Assembly: GCA_029776065.1 (NCBI GenBank)
Contig: JARVJP010000009.1
Coordinates: 384,514 to 448,513, forward strand
DNA length: 64,000 bases
Reading direction: 5' to 3'
From: Nitrososphaeria archaeon
Lineage (GTDB): Archaea; Thermoproteota; Nitrososphaeria; JACIWG01
Below, piece after piece: positions 1 through 9,451 of this stretch. The notes under the pieces are model-generated. The model ran no database searches. It was not told the DNA's origin and saw only the letters and a list, made by a program, of their open reading frames with translations. How positions within the stretch are numbered: position 1 is the first letter of the stretch; each line of letters begins with the position of its first letter. The position numbers were made by a program, and so were the translations under genes.

Positions 1-944
1 AGAAGTTCTCCGGGCTGGGTGCCAGGAGCTACCTTTAATGTCGTATTTCCCTCTAGAGTTGGAATTTGTACCTCAGTGCCTAGGGCGAGCTGTGGATAAC
101 TTAGTGTAAGTTCATAGATTAGATCATTTCCATCCCTTTGAAAGTACCTATGAGGTGCCACTTTAATTTTAACGTAAAGGTCTCCCGGTGGGCCACCATT
201 AAGCATAGCATCTCCTTGGCCCTCTAATCTAAGTTGATATCCTTCATCTATTCCTGATGGCACCTTAACTATAATCCTCCTCTTTCTCGAAACAATACCT
301 GTTCCTCCGCATTCTTCGCATGGTGATTCTATTACTGAACCACTTCCATGGCATGTAGAGCAAGTAGAGATTTGAACAAATCTGGCAAATCCACTAGAAT
401 GCACCTTCTGCACTTGGCCAGTTCCTTTACATTTTGGGCATGTTTTAGGAGAAGTGCCAGGTTTCGCACCGGTCCCATTACAGGTACCACATTTCTCTGT
501 TCTAGGCACTTCTATCTCCCTTTCAACACCTTTCGCAGCTTCTTCGAGCGTTATCTGAAGTTCGTAGCTTAAATCCCTTCCCTTAGAGACTCTTCTTCCA
601 AACCCTCCCCTACCAAAGAAGAAGTCAAATATGTTATCAAACCCCCAGTCGAAGCCCAAGTCTCTTAAAATTGACTCAAAGTCTGCCCCTCTGAATATGT
701 CTTCTGTTGTATAACGCTGGTCGAATCCTGCGTGCCCTAGCATATCGTATTGTCTGCGTTTTTCATCGTCAGAAAGGACTGCGTATGCTTCAGAAATTTC
801 CTTGAATCTCTCTTCTGCGTCAGGTGACTTGTTCCTATCAGGGTGATATTGCATGGCTAGCTTTCTATAACTATCTCTAATCTGTTCCTTAGTGGCGTCT
901 CTAGGAACGCCAAGTATCTCGTAATAGTCCTTCTTGCTAGACAT
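1..944 (-). CDS. dnaJ: Chaperone protein DnaJ (Hsp40), 3' end outside window
   Basis: J-domain co-chaperone that stimulates the DnaK ATPase and delivers unfolded clients. The translation starts MSSKKDYYEILGV, carries the J-domain HPD triad at residues 34-36, a short Gly/Phe-rich linker (RGGFGRR) and then all four zinc-binding CxxCxGxG repeats (CGTCNGTG, CPKCKGTG, CSTCHGSG, CEECGGTG), followed by the start of the substrate-binding C-terminal domain. The window begins inside that domain, so about 50-70 residues are missing. The ATG at 944 is preceded by GGTGG at suitable spacing. It is the last gene of a grpE-dnaK-dnaJ run on the minus strand, 36 bases after dnaK. Full four-repeat architecture makes it a type I DnaJ. 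Such sets in archaea are generally held to be of bacterial origin. Confidence 0.97.
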   Translation of the reverse strand, partial: MSSKKDYYEILGVPRDATKEQIRDSYRKLAMQYHPDRNKSPDAEERFKEISEAYAVLSDDEKRRQYDMLGHAGFDQRYTTEDIFRGADFESILRDLGFDWGFDNIFDFFFGRGGFGRRVSKGRDLSYELQITLEEAAKGVEREIEVPRTEKCGTCNGTGAKPGTSPKTCPKCKGTGQVQKVHSSGFARFVQISTCSTCHGSGSVIESPCEECGGTGIVSRKRRIIVKVPSGIDEGYQLRLEGQGDAMLNGGPPGDLYVKIKVAPHRYFQRDGNDLIYELTLSYPQLALGTEVQIPTLEGNTTLKVAPGTQPGEL

Positions 945-980
945 GCGATAACCACCCCTTACTATCTAAGTTAATACCTT

Positions 981-2840
981 TTACTTTACTTTAAAGTCTG
1001 TGTTTACTGTCTTATCTTCGCCTTGGCCTTTAGTTTCACCTTCTTGTGGTTTCTGTTGTTTCGAGTATTCTGTTGCAGCCTGTTGATAGATTACCGTTCC
1101 AATTTCCTGTAGAACCTTCTTCAATTCATCTCGCTTTCCTTTAATCTTCTCAACGTCTTTTCCTGCTAGAGCTTCCTTTAGTTCGTTGACTGCTTTATCT
1201 AATTGGTCCTTCTGTTGCTGATTTATCTTCTCACCTAAGTCTTTCTTAGTCTTCTCCGTTAGGTAGATTAGAGATTCTGCATCATTTCTTAGTTCAGCCT
1301 CCTCTTTCTTCTTTCTGTCCTGTTCTGCGAACTCCTCTGCATCTTTTATCATCTTCTCCTTTTCTTCCTTTGAGAGCTTGGTTGACGCTGTTATCCTAAT
1401 CTTTGCTTCTTTATTTGTGCCTAGGTCCTTAGCAGTTACATTTAGTATGCCGTTTGCGTCGATGTCAAAGGTTACCTCTATTTGTGGTATCCCTCTTGGA
1501 GCAGGTGGTATTCCTTCAAGGTTGAACATCCCGAGTGACACGTTATCTGCTGCCATGGGCCTTTCCCCTTGAAGTATATGGATCGTCACCGCTGTTTGGA
1601 AGTCTGAAGCTGTAGTGAAAATTTGACTTCTTCTTGTTGGTATGGTGGTGTTTCTCTCTATAATTTTAGTAAATATTCCTCCAAGAGTCTCCACACCTAG
1701 TGAGAGGGGGGTAACATCTAAAAGTAAGATGTCCTTGACTTCCCCAGACAATACTGCACCTTGTATTGCTGCGCCAACAGCTACACATTCCATTGGATCA
1801 ACTCCACGTTCAACCGGTTTTCCAATGATACGCTCGACAAACTTCTGCACATAAGGCATTCTTGTAGTTCCTCCTATCAAGATTATTTTGTCTATGTCCT
1901 TTGGTGCAAGTTTCGCATCTTCTAGAGCTTTGTAAATGGTTGTAGCTGCTCTTTGGACGATAGGATCTGCTAACTCTTCCAATTTAGCCCGAGTTAGAGT
2001 TACATGTAGGTGCTTTGGGCCAGATGAATCAGCATAAATAAATGGTAAGTCTATGTCTGTTGTAAGTAGGGTGGATAGTTCGATCTTCGCCTTTTCTGCT
2101 GCCTCTTTAAGCCTAGCTATTGCTGTCTTATCCCCTCTTAGGTCGATTGAGGTTTGCTTTTTGAATTCTTCAATTGCATAGTCCATTACTGCTTGATCTA
2201 TGTCTGCTCCACCTGTTTTTGTGTCTCCACTTGTCGATAAGACTTGGAAAACACCTTTTCCAAAGTCCATTACTGTAACATCATGTGTGCCTCCTCCAAA
2301 GCTGAAGACCAATATCTTCATGTCTTTATCGAGCTTGTCTATGCCGTAAGCTAGGCATGCAGCTGTAGGTTCGTTGATTATTCTTAAGACTTCGAACCCT
2401 GCAATTTCTCCCGCATCCTTGGTTGCTTGGCGTTGGTTGTCATTGAAGTGGGCTGGCACTGTGATTATTGCCTTCTTAACAGTGGTTCCTAAGTATGTTT
2501 CTGCATCCCTCTTTATTTTTTGCAAAATAAACGCTGAGATCTGTTGCGGTGTATACTCTTTTCCGAAGATATTCACCTTATAATCTGTGCCCATCTTACG
2601 TTTGATCTCAAATATCGTCCCCTCAGGATTTGCAGTAGCTTGTCTTTTAGCTGGTTCTCCGACGAGGAGTTGGCCGTCCTTTGTAAAGGCAACGACGGAT
2701 GGAAACATTTTTCCTGCTATCGAAGGTCCCTCAGCACTTGGTATGACGGTTGCCTTTCCACCTTCGAAGACTGCTGCTGCAGAATTAGTTGTACCAAGAT
2801 CAATCCCGATAACTTTCTCTCTTACTTCGGTTTTACTCAA
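981..2840 (-). CDS. dnaK: Molecular chaperone DnaK (Hsp70)
   Basis: ATP-driven cytosolic chaperone. The N-terminal actin-like ATPase begins with GIDLGTTNS (phosphate loop), contains the [10 protein letters not shown] phosphate-2 segment and the adenosine motif [11 protein letters not shown], followed by the linker [14 protein letters not shown], the beta-sandwich substrate domain and a helical lid with a charged, Gln-rich tail. About 620 residues, normal for the family. Start choice: TTG at 2840 has GGTGA five bases upstream; a GTG at 2849 in the same frame is the longer alternative. Either start lies inside the end of grpE, so the two are translationally coupled. Note that one position usually DLGGGT reads SFGGGT here, a mild substitution in the ATPase phosphate-2 loop. 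Confidence 0.97.
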   Translation of the reverse strand: MSKTEVREKVIGIDLGTTNSAAAVFEGGKATVIPSAEGPSIAGKMFPSVVAFTKDGQLLVGEPAKRQATANPEGTIFEIKRKMGTDYKVNIFGKEYTPQQISAFILQKIKRDAETYLGTTVKKAIITVPAHFNDNQRQATKDAGEIAGFEVLRIINEPTAACLAYGIDKLDKDMKILVFSFGGGTHDVTVMDFGKGVFQVLSTSGDTKTGGADIDQAVMDYAIEEFKKQTSIDLRGDKTAIARLKEAAEKAKIELSTLLTTDIDLPFIYADSSGPKHLHVTLTRAKLEELADPIVQRAATTIYKALEDAKLAPKDIDKIILIGGTTRMPYVQKFVERIIGKPVERGVDPMECVAVGAAIQGAVLSGEVKDILLLDVTPLSLGVETLGGIFTKIIERNTTIPTRRSQIFTTASDFQTAVTIHILQGERPMAADNVSLGMFNLEGIPPAPRGIPQIEVTFDIDANGILNVTAKDLGTNKEAKIRITASTKLSKEEKEKMIKDAEEFAEQDRKKKEEAELRNDAESLIYLTEKTKKDLGEKINQQQKDQLDKAVNELKEALAGKDVEKIKGKRDELKKVLQEIGTVIYQQAATEYSKQQKPQEGETKGQGEDKTVNTDFKVK

Positions 2841-3375
2841 TTTGATCACCTTTATCTGATTTAATTTTAGGTTTAACTGCTACCTTGACAATACTCGGTC
2901 TTATGACCTTTTCCTTTAAAATATATCCTTTTCTAATTTCCTCTAATATTGTACCTTCTTCGACTTCCTCTTTTTCTATGCTGGCTATAATACTATGTTT
3001 TGAGGGGTCGAAGGTTTTTCCTATGCAATCAATTCTAGTAACTCCTTCTTGTTCAAGGATTTTCATAAGCTTCTTATAAATCATTTCAACTCCTTGGCTT
3101 AGAGCCTCAGGTGTGTTCGAATTTTGCCCCGACTTTATCGCTAGCTCCAACTCGTCTGCAACCTCTAATATTTGAAGTATGAGTCGTTCATTTGAATACC
3201 TTCTAATGTCTTCTAATTGTCTATCTGTCCTTTTTCTGAAGTTTTCAAAGTCAGCTTGCATATATTTGAGTTGGGTTAGATACTGTTCCGATCGCTTCTT
3301 CTCTTCTTCAAGTTCGTGGAGTAGTTTTTCTACTTTAGAAATCCTTCTTTGGGGTATCGCCTTATCTTCGCTCAT
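2833..3375 (-). CDS. grpE: GrpE nucleotide-exchange factor
   Basis: Exchange factor that releases ADP from DnaK. The 180-residue protein has a highly charged, coiled-coil N-terminal half (roughly residues 12-60, Glu/Lys heptads with the signature [16 protein letters not shown]) and a C-terminal beta domain with the typical [20 protein letters not shown] and [17 protein letters not shown] segments. AGGAGG lies about 8 bases before the ATG. It is the promoter-proximal gene of the chaperone operon and overlaps dnaK by 8-17 bases depending on the dnaK start. Confidence 0.95.
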   Translation of the reverse strand: MSEDKAIPQRRISKVEKLLHELEEEKKRSEQYLTQLKYMQADFENFRKRTDRQLEDIRRYSNERLILQILEVADELELAIKSGQNSNTPEALSQGVEMIYKKLMKILEQEGVTRIDCIGKTFDPSKHSIIASIEKEEVEEGTILEEIRKGYILKEKVIRPSIVKVAVKPKIKSDKGDQIE

Positions 3376-3449
3376 ACGTTCTTCCTCCTTAAAACAATTG
3401 AGGGCAAGGTCCTATGATATATAATTTTTTAATTATTTATATAAGCACT

Positions 3450-4340
3450 TTAATAGTTGATTCTATAGTTTGAAAGTTTCTCCATCGCCTTGATCATTGC
3501 CTGGGTTCCTTTTTCAGAATATCCATCGGCCTGCGCAATTCTTAGCATTTGGTGCATAAGGGCTGTAACAGGAAGTGGCAGGTCAAGTTCTTCTGCAGTC
3601 GATAGAACTATTCTCAGATCTTTTTGAAGCATTCCAAGTTTAAAGCCTGGTTCAAGATCACCTTTAATAATCTTTGGTCCTAAGTTCGATAATGCCCAAG
3701 AATTTGCCGCACCTGCTGTGACAACCTCAAGTAGTTTGTTGAGGTCTAATCCAGCTTTAGCCCCTAATATTAAACCTTCGCATACTGCTTGTAGGTTCAG
3801 AGCGACCATGACCTGATTGCAAAGTTTGGTTGTTTGTCCCATTCCATGTTCCCCCATATAAGTGATTTTCTTACCCATGGCTTGAAATACAGGAAGACAT
3901 TTTTCGAACACTTCCCTCTTTCCCCCAACCATTATGGAGAGTGTAGCGTTTATTGCTCCTACATCTCCTCCGGTGACCGGTGCGTCTAGCATTTCAACTC
4001 CTTTTTCTTCAAGTTTCTTCGCTATTCTCCTTGTTATTTCAGGTGAGATGGTGCTCATATCAATGACAATTAAACCTTCCATAGAACCTTCAATAATTCC
4101 TGATGGGCCTAGAACCACTTTTTCCACATCAGGCGAGTCGGTTACCATTGTTATCACTATATCTGATTTCTCTGCTACCTCTTTTGGGCTACTAGCCGGC
4201 TTAGCACCTAAATCAACAAGCTCCTTCATTTTAGAAGCTGTTCTATTCCACACAGTTAAATGGTATCCTGATTTGATCAGATTCTTTGACATCGGTTTTC
4301 CCATGATTCCTAAGCCAATAAAACCTATCTTGTATTCCAA
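3450..4340 (-). CDS. 3-hydroxyisobutyrate dehydrogenase / tartronate semialdehyde reductase family protein
   Basis: NAD(P)-dependent beta-hydroxyacid dehydrogenase. The N-terminal Rossmann fold starts IGFIGLGIMGKPM with the GxGxxG dinucleotide loop; the substrate motif DAPVTGGDVGA and the helix GMGQTTKLCNQV with the catalytic lysine are present. At 296 residues it has the usual two-domain length. The start is TTG at 4340 behind GTGATGA. The family oxidises 3-hydroxyisobutyrate, 2-hydroxyglutarate or reduces tartronate semialdehyde and succinic semialdehyde; the sequence alone does not pick the substrate. It stands apart from grpE (74 bases) and from the HAD gene (56 bases) on the same strand and could be cotranscribed with the latter. 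Confidence 0.85.
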   Translation of the reverse strand: MEYKIGFIGLGIMGKPMSKNLIKSGYHLTVWNRTASKMKELVDLGAKPASSPKEVAEKSDIVITMVTDSPDVEKVVLGPSGIIEGSMEGLIVIDMSTISPEITRRIAKKLEEKGVEMLDAPVTGGDVGAINATLSIMVGGKREVFEKCLPVFQAMGKKITYMGEHGMGQTTKLCNQVMVALNLQAVCEGLILGAKAGLDLNKLLEVVTAGAANSWALSNLGPKIIKGDLEPGFKLGMLQKDLRIVLSTAEELDLPLPVTALMHQMLRIAQADGYSEKGTQAMIKAMEKLSNYRINY

Positions 4341-4396
4341 ATCATCACACTCTATGCTTTATGTGTGTTGATTAAGATAATTAAAAATTTCTATGC

Positions 4397-5149
4397 TTAT
4401 TGGAGTAGTCGTATTATTGTCTCTATAGCTTTAGGTAGTTCTTCTATGCTTCTGATCGTCATATCAGGTTTTTCTGTGCTTATATCTACCTTTGACACTT
4501 CATCCACATTCCAGATTGATTTTTTAGGCTTATTAATCCATACAGTTTTCAAACCAAATCTCTTTGGATAAACGACATCATAAACATATTCGTCTCCTAT
4601 CATTACTGGAGTTAGGCCATCGATTAAAAATGGCTTAAAATATCCTATTTCGTTTTTATAATGTCCAACAGTATCAGGGGTTATGATTGCTTTGAAATAC
4701 TGCTTAAGCTTGAGTTTCTCTAAGACCGGGTTTTGGTATCTATAGAACCCATTAGTTGCTGCGTATAGTAGATATCCCTTACGTATAAGTTGCTCTAATG
4801 TCGGTTTACTTTCCGGGTATACAAATTCTTTTGATAAGTTAGATTCTTCAATGATTTTAACTAGACTGTGAGTCCACTCTATTCCTAGTCTTCTAGCAAC
4901 TGTTCTTGTTATGTCGTCCCAGTCATATCTATCATTCCGAATTAAGATCTCTCTTTTGTTTTCTTCCTCTACAATCAAATGTCTTACCTTCTTTACAGGT
5001 ATCCCTGCCTTCTTAGAAATCTTTTCATAAACGAAGGGCATTACAGTTTTTCTAAAGGGAAAGTCAACCAAAGTGCCGTCTAAGTCGATAAACAAAATTG
5101 CCTTGTATTTGTTCGCATTTCCTTGGTCGATGTTTTCATTTATCAACAT
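4397..5149 (-). CDS. HAD-superfamily hydrolase
   Basis: Aspartate-nucleophile phosphohydrolase of the haloacid dehalogenase superfamily, 250 residues. Motif I is FIDLDGTLVDF near residues 20-30, motif II is the YAATNGF segment, the motif III lysine is in GYFKPF, and motif IV is MIGDEYVYDVVYPKRFGLKTVWI, which matches the GDxxxxD arrangement of phosphatases acting on small molecules. A helical cap (about residues 35-110) sits between motifs I and II, as in subfamily I. Substrate unknown; related archaeal proteins are annotated phosphoglycolate phosphatase or 2-haloacid dehalogenase. An upstream TATA-like stretch near 5180-5195 could serve this gene or the divergent protease gene. Confidence 0.85.
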   Translation of the reverse strand: MLINENIDQGNANKYKAILFIDLDGTLVDFPFRKTVMPFVYEKISKKAGIPVKKVRHLIVEEENKREILIRNDRYDWDDITRTVARRLGIEWTHSLVKIIEESNLSKEFVYPESKPTLEQLIRKGYLLYAATNGFYRYQNPVLEKLKLKQYFKAIITPDTVGHYKNEIGYFKPFLIDGLTPVMIGDEYVYDVVYPKRFGLKTVWINKPKKSIWNVDEVSKVDISTEKPDMTIRSIEELPKAIETIIRLLQ

Positions 5150-5256
5150 GCGTGTACATAAGTCCCCAAAAAATTAGCTATTAAAAAGCTTTATAATCTA
5201 AGATGAACTCATAAGAGGAGGTTTAAATCTAATTTCAAAAATTTGAGTGCGTGTTT

Positions 5257-6687
5257 ATGTCTTCAGTTAAAACATTCTCTTTTACTATTGATACAGAGCT
5301 TTCGCCGATTAAATTTAGAAGCTTACTAGAGTTTATAGAAGAGGCTTACTTAAAGAAAGATAGGTCTTATAGTGGCATACGAATTTACGAATCAGATGGT
5401 TCATATACTCTCTTCTTTACTAAGGTAGACCAAGCAGGTAAATGGTCATTTCATGTATCACTCAAGGCGGGTACACCAATTAGTGTCTTGGTTGATGCAA
5501 AGGACACCTTGGTTCCAGAAGGTGTTATTGAAAAACTTAAAGAAGATCTGTTTCTTCTAGTTCAATTCTTTGAAGAAAGGGCTAGAAGAACCACTATCTA
5601 TTTTGCCTGGGTTGAAGGTGAACGTATTATCCCTGAAAGGTATTCAACAAAAAGGAAAGGTACTGTTATTCGGATTTTTTCAGAGAGTATGCTTCTCCTC
5701 TATGTCGTATTCATCATAACAAGTGTTCTCTTGTTTTCTATTCTAGGTCTCTACGCCCCTATTATATTGGTTGCCTTCCAATTCATCTTAGTACTTTTAT
5801 CTGGTAAAATAATAGAAAAGACAGGTGAATGGAAAATTACTAAAGAGAACCCAAAAGTAACGATTCTCCAATACCAACTTCCTTTTGAAGATATGAGAGA
5901 CTTCTTTAAGCAATATGGTCAAGATGTCCTTATTAAGATCAAAAAAGAAATACATGATAAAACTCTCCTAAAAGGTAGGCCAGTTGACTGCGATACAGCG
6001 AAGGAGGTCTTCTCGAAATATAATCTACAGTGCCTACACGGGGGGATGTTGGTTAAGACCATCAACGTATATGAAATAGTAAGGAAAGGCGCAGAAAAGT
6101 TTGGTATCAGTGTCCCTAAAATCGTTGTATCCCCAATTCAAGTACCTAATGCAGCTGCTGCAGGACCAGGCCCAAGATTTGGAACTATGCTAATCACTAC
6201 GGGTCTATTGATTCAACTTAAGGAAGACGAAATATTAGGGGTAGTAGGTCACGAGTTGAGTCATATAAAAGGAAGAGACACACTAGCATTCTTCGGTCTT
6301 ATGTCTTCTGAGTTTATTCTAAGATTTTACGTTTTTTATCCATTACTAATCTTCTTTGGAATCTTTTATCTAATTTTGGCTTTTACTGTTGTTTACTTTA
6401 TAGCAAAATTCTTTGAATCGAAGGCTGATCTTGAATCAGCGATTAGGATTGGGCAACCAAAGGCCTTGGCGGAAGCGTTGAAGAAGATAGGTTTCATAAG
6501 GCTCCTTTATTCGCGGAGTTCATCTAGTCAAATACAAGAATGGCTAAGTTTTGAACCTCATCCACCTACCTACTTTAGGATAAGAAGACTTGAACGCCTA
6601 GAAAGGTCGGAGGAGATAAAGCATCCATTGTTAAGGTCGATGAAGGATAACATCTTAGATTTCATCTCTATACTCAAAATGATATAA
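5257..6687 (+). CDS. M48-family (HtpX-like) membrane metalloprotease
   Basis: Zinc endopeptidase embedded in the membrane. The catalytic HExxH (GHELSHIKGRD) is at about residues 332-336 and the third zinc ligand is the Glu of FFESKADLESA about 55 residues later, the M48 arrangement. Two hydrophobic segments precede the protease domain (around residues 145-190) and one to two follow the active site (around 350-385). The first 140 residues form a soluble domain unlike HtpX itself, so this is not a plain HtpX. ATG at 5257 is preferred; a GTG two codons upstream is possible. A purine-rich AGGAGG occurs 30 bases upstream, too far to be an ordinary ribosome site. A TATA-like TTTATAAT is near 5189. 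Probably involved in membrane protein quality control. Confidence 0.85.
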   Translation: MSSVKTFSFTIDTELSPIKFRSLLEFIEEAYLKKDRSYSGIRIYESDGSYTLFFTKVDQAGKWSFHVSLKAGTPISVLVDAKDTLVPEGVIEKLKEDLFLLVQFFEERARRTTIYFAWVEGERIIPERYSTKRKGTVIRIFSESMLLLYVVFIITSVLLFSILGLYAPIILVAFQFILVLLSGKIIEKTGEWKITKENPKVTILQYQLPFEDMRDFFKQYGQDVLIKIKKEIHDKTLLKGRPVDCDTAKEVFSKYNLQCLHGGMLVKTINVYEIVRKGAEKFGISVPKIVVSPIQVPNAAAAGPGPRFGTMLITTGLLIQLKEDEILGVVGHELSHIKGRDTLAFFGLMSSEFILRFYVFYPLLIFFGIFYLILAFTVVYFIAKFFESKADLESAIRIGQPKALAEALKKIGFIRLLYSRSSSSQIQEWLSFEPHPPTYFRIRRLERLERSEEIKHPLLRSMKDNILDFISILKMI

Positions 6688-6739
6688 ACCCTTCTCAAAG
6701 GTATTAATATTTAAATAAAGAGAAAGCGTCGATAAATCT

Positions 6740-7819
6740 ATGACCGTTTTCGAAAACGCATTAGCTGTGGCTTTAGGGAAGGAAACAGGCCAAATACCAG
6801 TCGTTCTTCAAGTGTACAGCCTAGTCCTTAAAAGGTTTGCAAGGGTGAAAGAATATGATTACTACCAAGACATAAAGCTACAGCTCGAAGCAAAGGTTAC
6901 CTTTCAAAAGAGATTCCCTTCTGTGTTAAATATAGGGTTAGGCGTTGTGCCAGAGTACGCGGAGTTTGTCGGGCCGATACCAACCGCTTTTGGTGGCAAG
7001 GTAAGGTGGATGGAGGACTCGCCACCATATGTTGGAGAATATCCCATAAAGGAACCTAATGATATTGATAAGCTTGTTGAAGCAGGTTTACCCGAGGCGA
7101 ACGCTGGGATTGCCTCGCAAGTTCTTGAGAGGCTTGAATACTTCTACGACTGGTTTCCCAAAGACCTTAGAGAGGAATATGGTATGGTTGATGGTGTAGT
7201 TGTCCCAGGTGGATGTGTAGAGAGCGCGGCTTTATCGATGGGTTATGACAAATTCTTCATATGGATGCGCCAATACCCTGATGTTATACATAAATGGCTT
7301 AAGCTGTCGACAGACTGGCTCATTAAATACTGTGAAGCGATTGAAGCTGTGGTTGGTTCATGTAAAGTCCTGTGGATAGCTGACCATATCCCAAGTATGG
7401 TTGGGAAGCAGCAGTTCAAAGAATTCGTCTTACCTTACTTTAACAAAATATTCGGTAAATATAGAGGGGCACTTAGAATATGGCATAACGAGGGATACGT
7501 TGGGTACATGTTGGAAGAAGTTGACAAGATTGACTCAGAAGTTTGGCATTTCGGTCCTAAGGAAGACATAGTGGAATGTAGGAATAAGACCCACTTCTGT
7601 CTACAGGGGAACATTCACCCACCTGATTTCGCGAAGATGACTCCGAAGGAGGTTGAAAGCAGATGTGAAGAAATAGTATTCAAGTCGGGAGGGAATAAGT
7701 TATGGCTTTCCACTGGCGGAGGAGTATCACCAGATACTCCACTTAGAAATATCGACGCGATGGTAAAGACCGCGGAAAGACTTTCGCGTAAACTGTCAGA
7801 TAACTCTCCTTTGATATAA
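6740..7819 (+). CDS. Uroporphyrinogen decarboxylase (URO-D)-superfamily protein, function unknown
   Basis: A 359-residue TIM-barrel protein recognisable from the conserved spacing of URO-D/MtaA-type segments: an N-terminal PVVLQVYS strand, GGCVESAALSMGYDKFF, the middle VLWIADHIPSMVGKQQFKEFVLPYFNKIF (the DD/DH site plus helix), RIWHNEG near residue 249, NIHPPDF and the C-terminal LSTGGGVSPDTP. In corrinoid methyltransferases (MtaA, CmuA) zinc is held by HxC and a later Cys in the CSTGC-like loop. Here these read HNE and GGG, so the zinc site of those enzymes is not conserved. It therefore may be neither a heme enzyme nor a methyltransferase of the known type. It lies 41 bases before the FGGY kinase and probably shares its transcript. 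Confidence 0.75.
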   Translation: MTVFENALAVALGKETGQIPVVLQVYSLVLKRFARVKEYDYYQDIKLQLEAKVTFQKRFPSVLNIGLGVVPEYAEFVGPIPTAFGGKVRWMEDSPPYVGEYPIKEPNDIDKLVEAGLPEANAGIASQVLERLEYFYDWFPKDLREEYGMVDGVVVPGGCVESAALSMGYDKFFIWMRQYPDVIHKWLKLSTDWLIKYCEAIEAVVGSCKVLWIADHIPSMVGKQQFKEFVLPYFNKIFGKYRGALRIWHNEGYVGYMLEEVDKIDSEVWHFGPKEDIVECRNKTHFCLQGNIHPPDFAKMTPKEVESRCEEIVFKSGGNKLWLSTGGGVSPDTPLRNIDAMVKTAERLSRKLSDNSPLI

Positions 7820-7860
7820 GTTATATTACAGGGAGCTTAAAAGACAGTGGTTGAACTTAA

Positions 7861-9405
7861 TTGTATCTGTTAGGGTTAGATGTTGGGACTACGGGTTGTA
7901 AAGCAATAATATTTTCTCCTAATGGAAAAATAGTCTCTTCTGCATATGAAGAGTATCAACTTCACCATAGAAAGCCGGAGTGGGCAGAGTTGAACCCTGA
8001 AGAAGTCTGGGCTAAAGTTGTCATGGTGACTAGGCAAAGCATCACTAATGCGAAGATTGATCCTAAAGAAATTGAAGCTCTCGCTGTAAGTTCGTTGGGA
8101 GAAGCATTTATGCCGATTGACAAAGAGGGGAAGCCCTTGTACTGGAGCATGCTCTTTATGGATGAGCGCTCTAGAGAGCATACCCTTTGGCTTGAAGATC
8201 ATATCGACATTAAGGAAGTCTTTAGAATGACAGGGCAGAATTTAAGCTCCTCGATGCCTGTCTATACCTTGCCGAGAATCATGTGGTTAAGGAAGTATGA
8301 GCCGGAAGTCTACAAAAACGCTTGGAAGTTCCTGCTCTGGGAGGACTTTGTAAACTTCAAATTATCAGGGGTTCCTGCAATAGACTATACACTAGCTGCT
8401 AGAACTATGATGCTTGATATAAGAAAGAAGAGGTGGAATAGTGAAATCCTAGCTTTAGCTGGATTGGACGAAGGTCAACTACCTTCTGTTCACCTATCTG
8501 GGACGGTGATTGGGGAAGTTCAAGAGGATGCCTCAAAAGAAGTTGGGTTAGCTAAAGGGACTCTTGTTGTAACAGGAGGGCATGATCAACCATGCGGTCT
8601 CTTTGGTTGTGGTATAATCGAATCAGGACCCATGATGGATTCCACTGGCACAGTTGAATGTTTTGGGGTTATTCAAAAGGAACTCACTCTTACTGATAAA
8701 ATTCTTGCTCAAGGCTTTCCAGTCCACCCTTATGTATTACATGAAACATACGATATGCTAGGGTTCAATCCTACTTCCGGGGTTATATTAAGGTGGTTCA
8801 GAGACAACTTATCTTACGAAGAGAAGGAAGAAGCTAAGACCAACAACACTAACGTCTATGACTTGTTGATGAATAAGGCGTCACAATCCACTTTAGGTTC
8901 GCTAGGCCTTTTCTTTATACCATATTTCGAAGGCAGCGGTACACCGACCTTCAATAGGAACACTAAAGGTGCCTTCATAGGACTAACTTTAGCTCATGGA
9001 AAAAAGGATATTATTCGTTCTATAGTTGAAGGATTATCTTACGAGTTGAAACTTAACATCGAATGTATAGAAGAACAGGGGATTGACGTGACAGAAATAA
9101 GAGCTATAGGAGGTGGGGCAAGATCAGACTTCTGGTTGCAAGTAAAAGCGGATATTACAGGAAGAAAGATCGTTGTACCAAATATTACTGAAGCAGCAGC
9201 CTTAGGCGCTGCTACACTGGCTGGGCTAGGCTCTGGTATGTACAAGGATGCGAACGACGTCGTAAGACAAACATATGGTATAAAGAAGGTAATTACACCA
9301 GATAACAATAATACGAATAAATATAATAAGCACTATAAAATTTACAAAGGGCTTTATAACTCGCTTAAGGTAATTTTCGATGAAATAGCCACTTTAAAGG
9401 CCTGA
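7861..9405 (+). CDS. FGGY-family carbohydrate kinase (xylulokinase-like)
   Basis: ATP-dependent sugar or polyol kinase, 514 residues. The first phosphate loop is LGLDVGTTGCKAIIF at the N terminus, the catalytic Asp is in TGGHDQPCGLFGCG, and the second signature runs through EIRAIGGGARSDFWLQVKADITGRKIVVP followed by EAAALGAATLAG. The start is TTG at 7861, placing the phosphate loop at the normal distance from the N terminus. Closest textbook relatives are xylulokinase and related pentulose kinases, but the family includes glycerol, rhamnulose, erythritol and autoinducer kinases, so the substrate is open. The upstream URO-D-like gene and downstream convergent cupin give no further clue to the sugar. 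Confidence 0.85.
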   Translation: MYLLGLDVGTTGCKAIIFSPNGKIVSSAYEEYQLHHRKPEWAELNPEEVWAKVVMVTRQSITNAKIDPKEIEALAVSSLGEAFMPIDKEGKPLYWSMLFMDERSREHTLWLEDHIDIKEVFRMTGQNLSSSMPVYTLPRIMWLRKYEPEVYKNAWKFLLWEDFVNFKLSGVPAIDYTLAARTMMLDIRKKRWNSEILALAGLDEGQLPSVHLSGTVIGEVQEDASKEVGLAKGTLVVTGGHDQPCGLFGCGIIESGPMMDSTGTVECFGVIQKELTLTDKILAQGFPVHPYVLHETYDMLGFNPTSGVILRWFRDNLSYEEKEEAKTNNTNVYDLLMNKASQSTLGSLGLFFIPYFEGSGTPTFNRNTKGAFIGLTLAHGKKDIIRSIVEGLSYELKLNIECIEEQGIDVTEIRAIGGGARSDFWLQVKADITGRKIVVPNITEAAALGAATLAGLGSGMYKDANDVVRQTYGIKKVITPDNNNTNKYNKHYKIYKGLYNSLKVIFDEIATLKA

Positions 9406-9451
9406 TTAACTTTCAACTCTCTCTTTTTAATATTATGCATCTTTAACTACT

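Noticed and set aside
348..572. Plus-strand reading frame opposite dnaJ
   Set aside because: Mirror of the cysteine-rich dnaJ coding sequence; no independent start signal or family.
5216..5221. AGGAGG as ribosome site of the M48 protease
   Set aside because: It is about 30 bases before any in-frame start and an in-frame stop lies between, so it cannot serve an earlier start.
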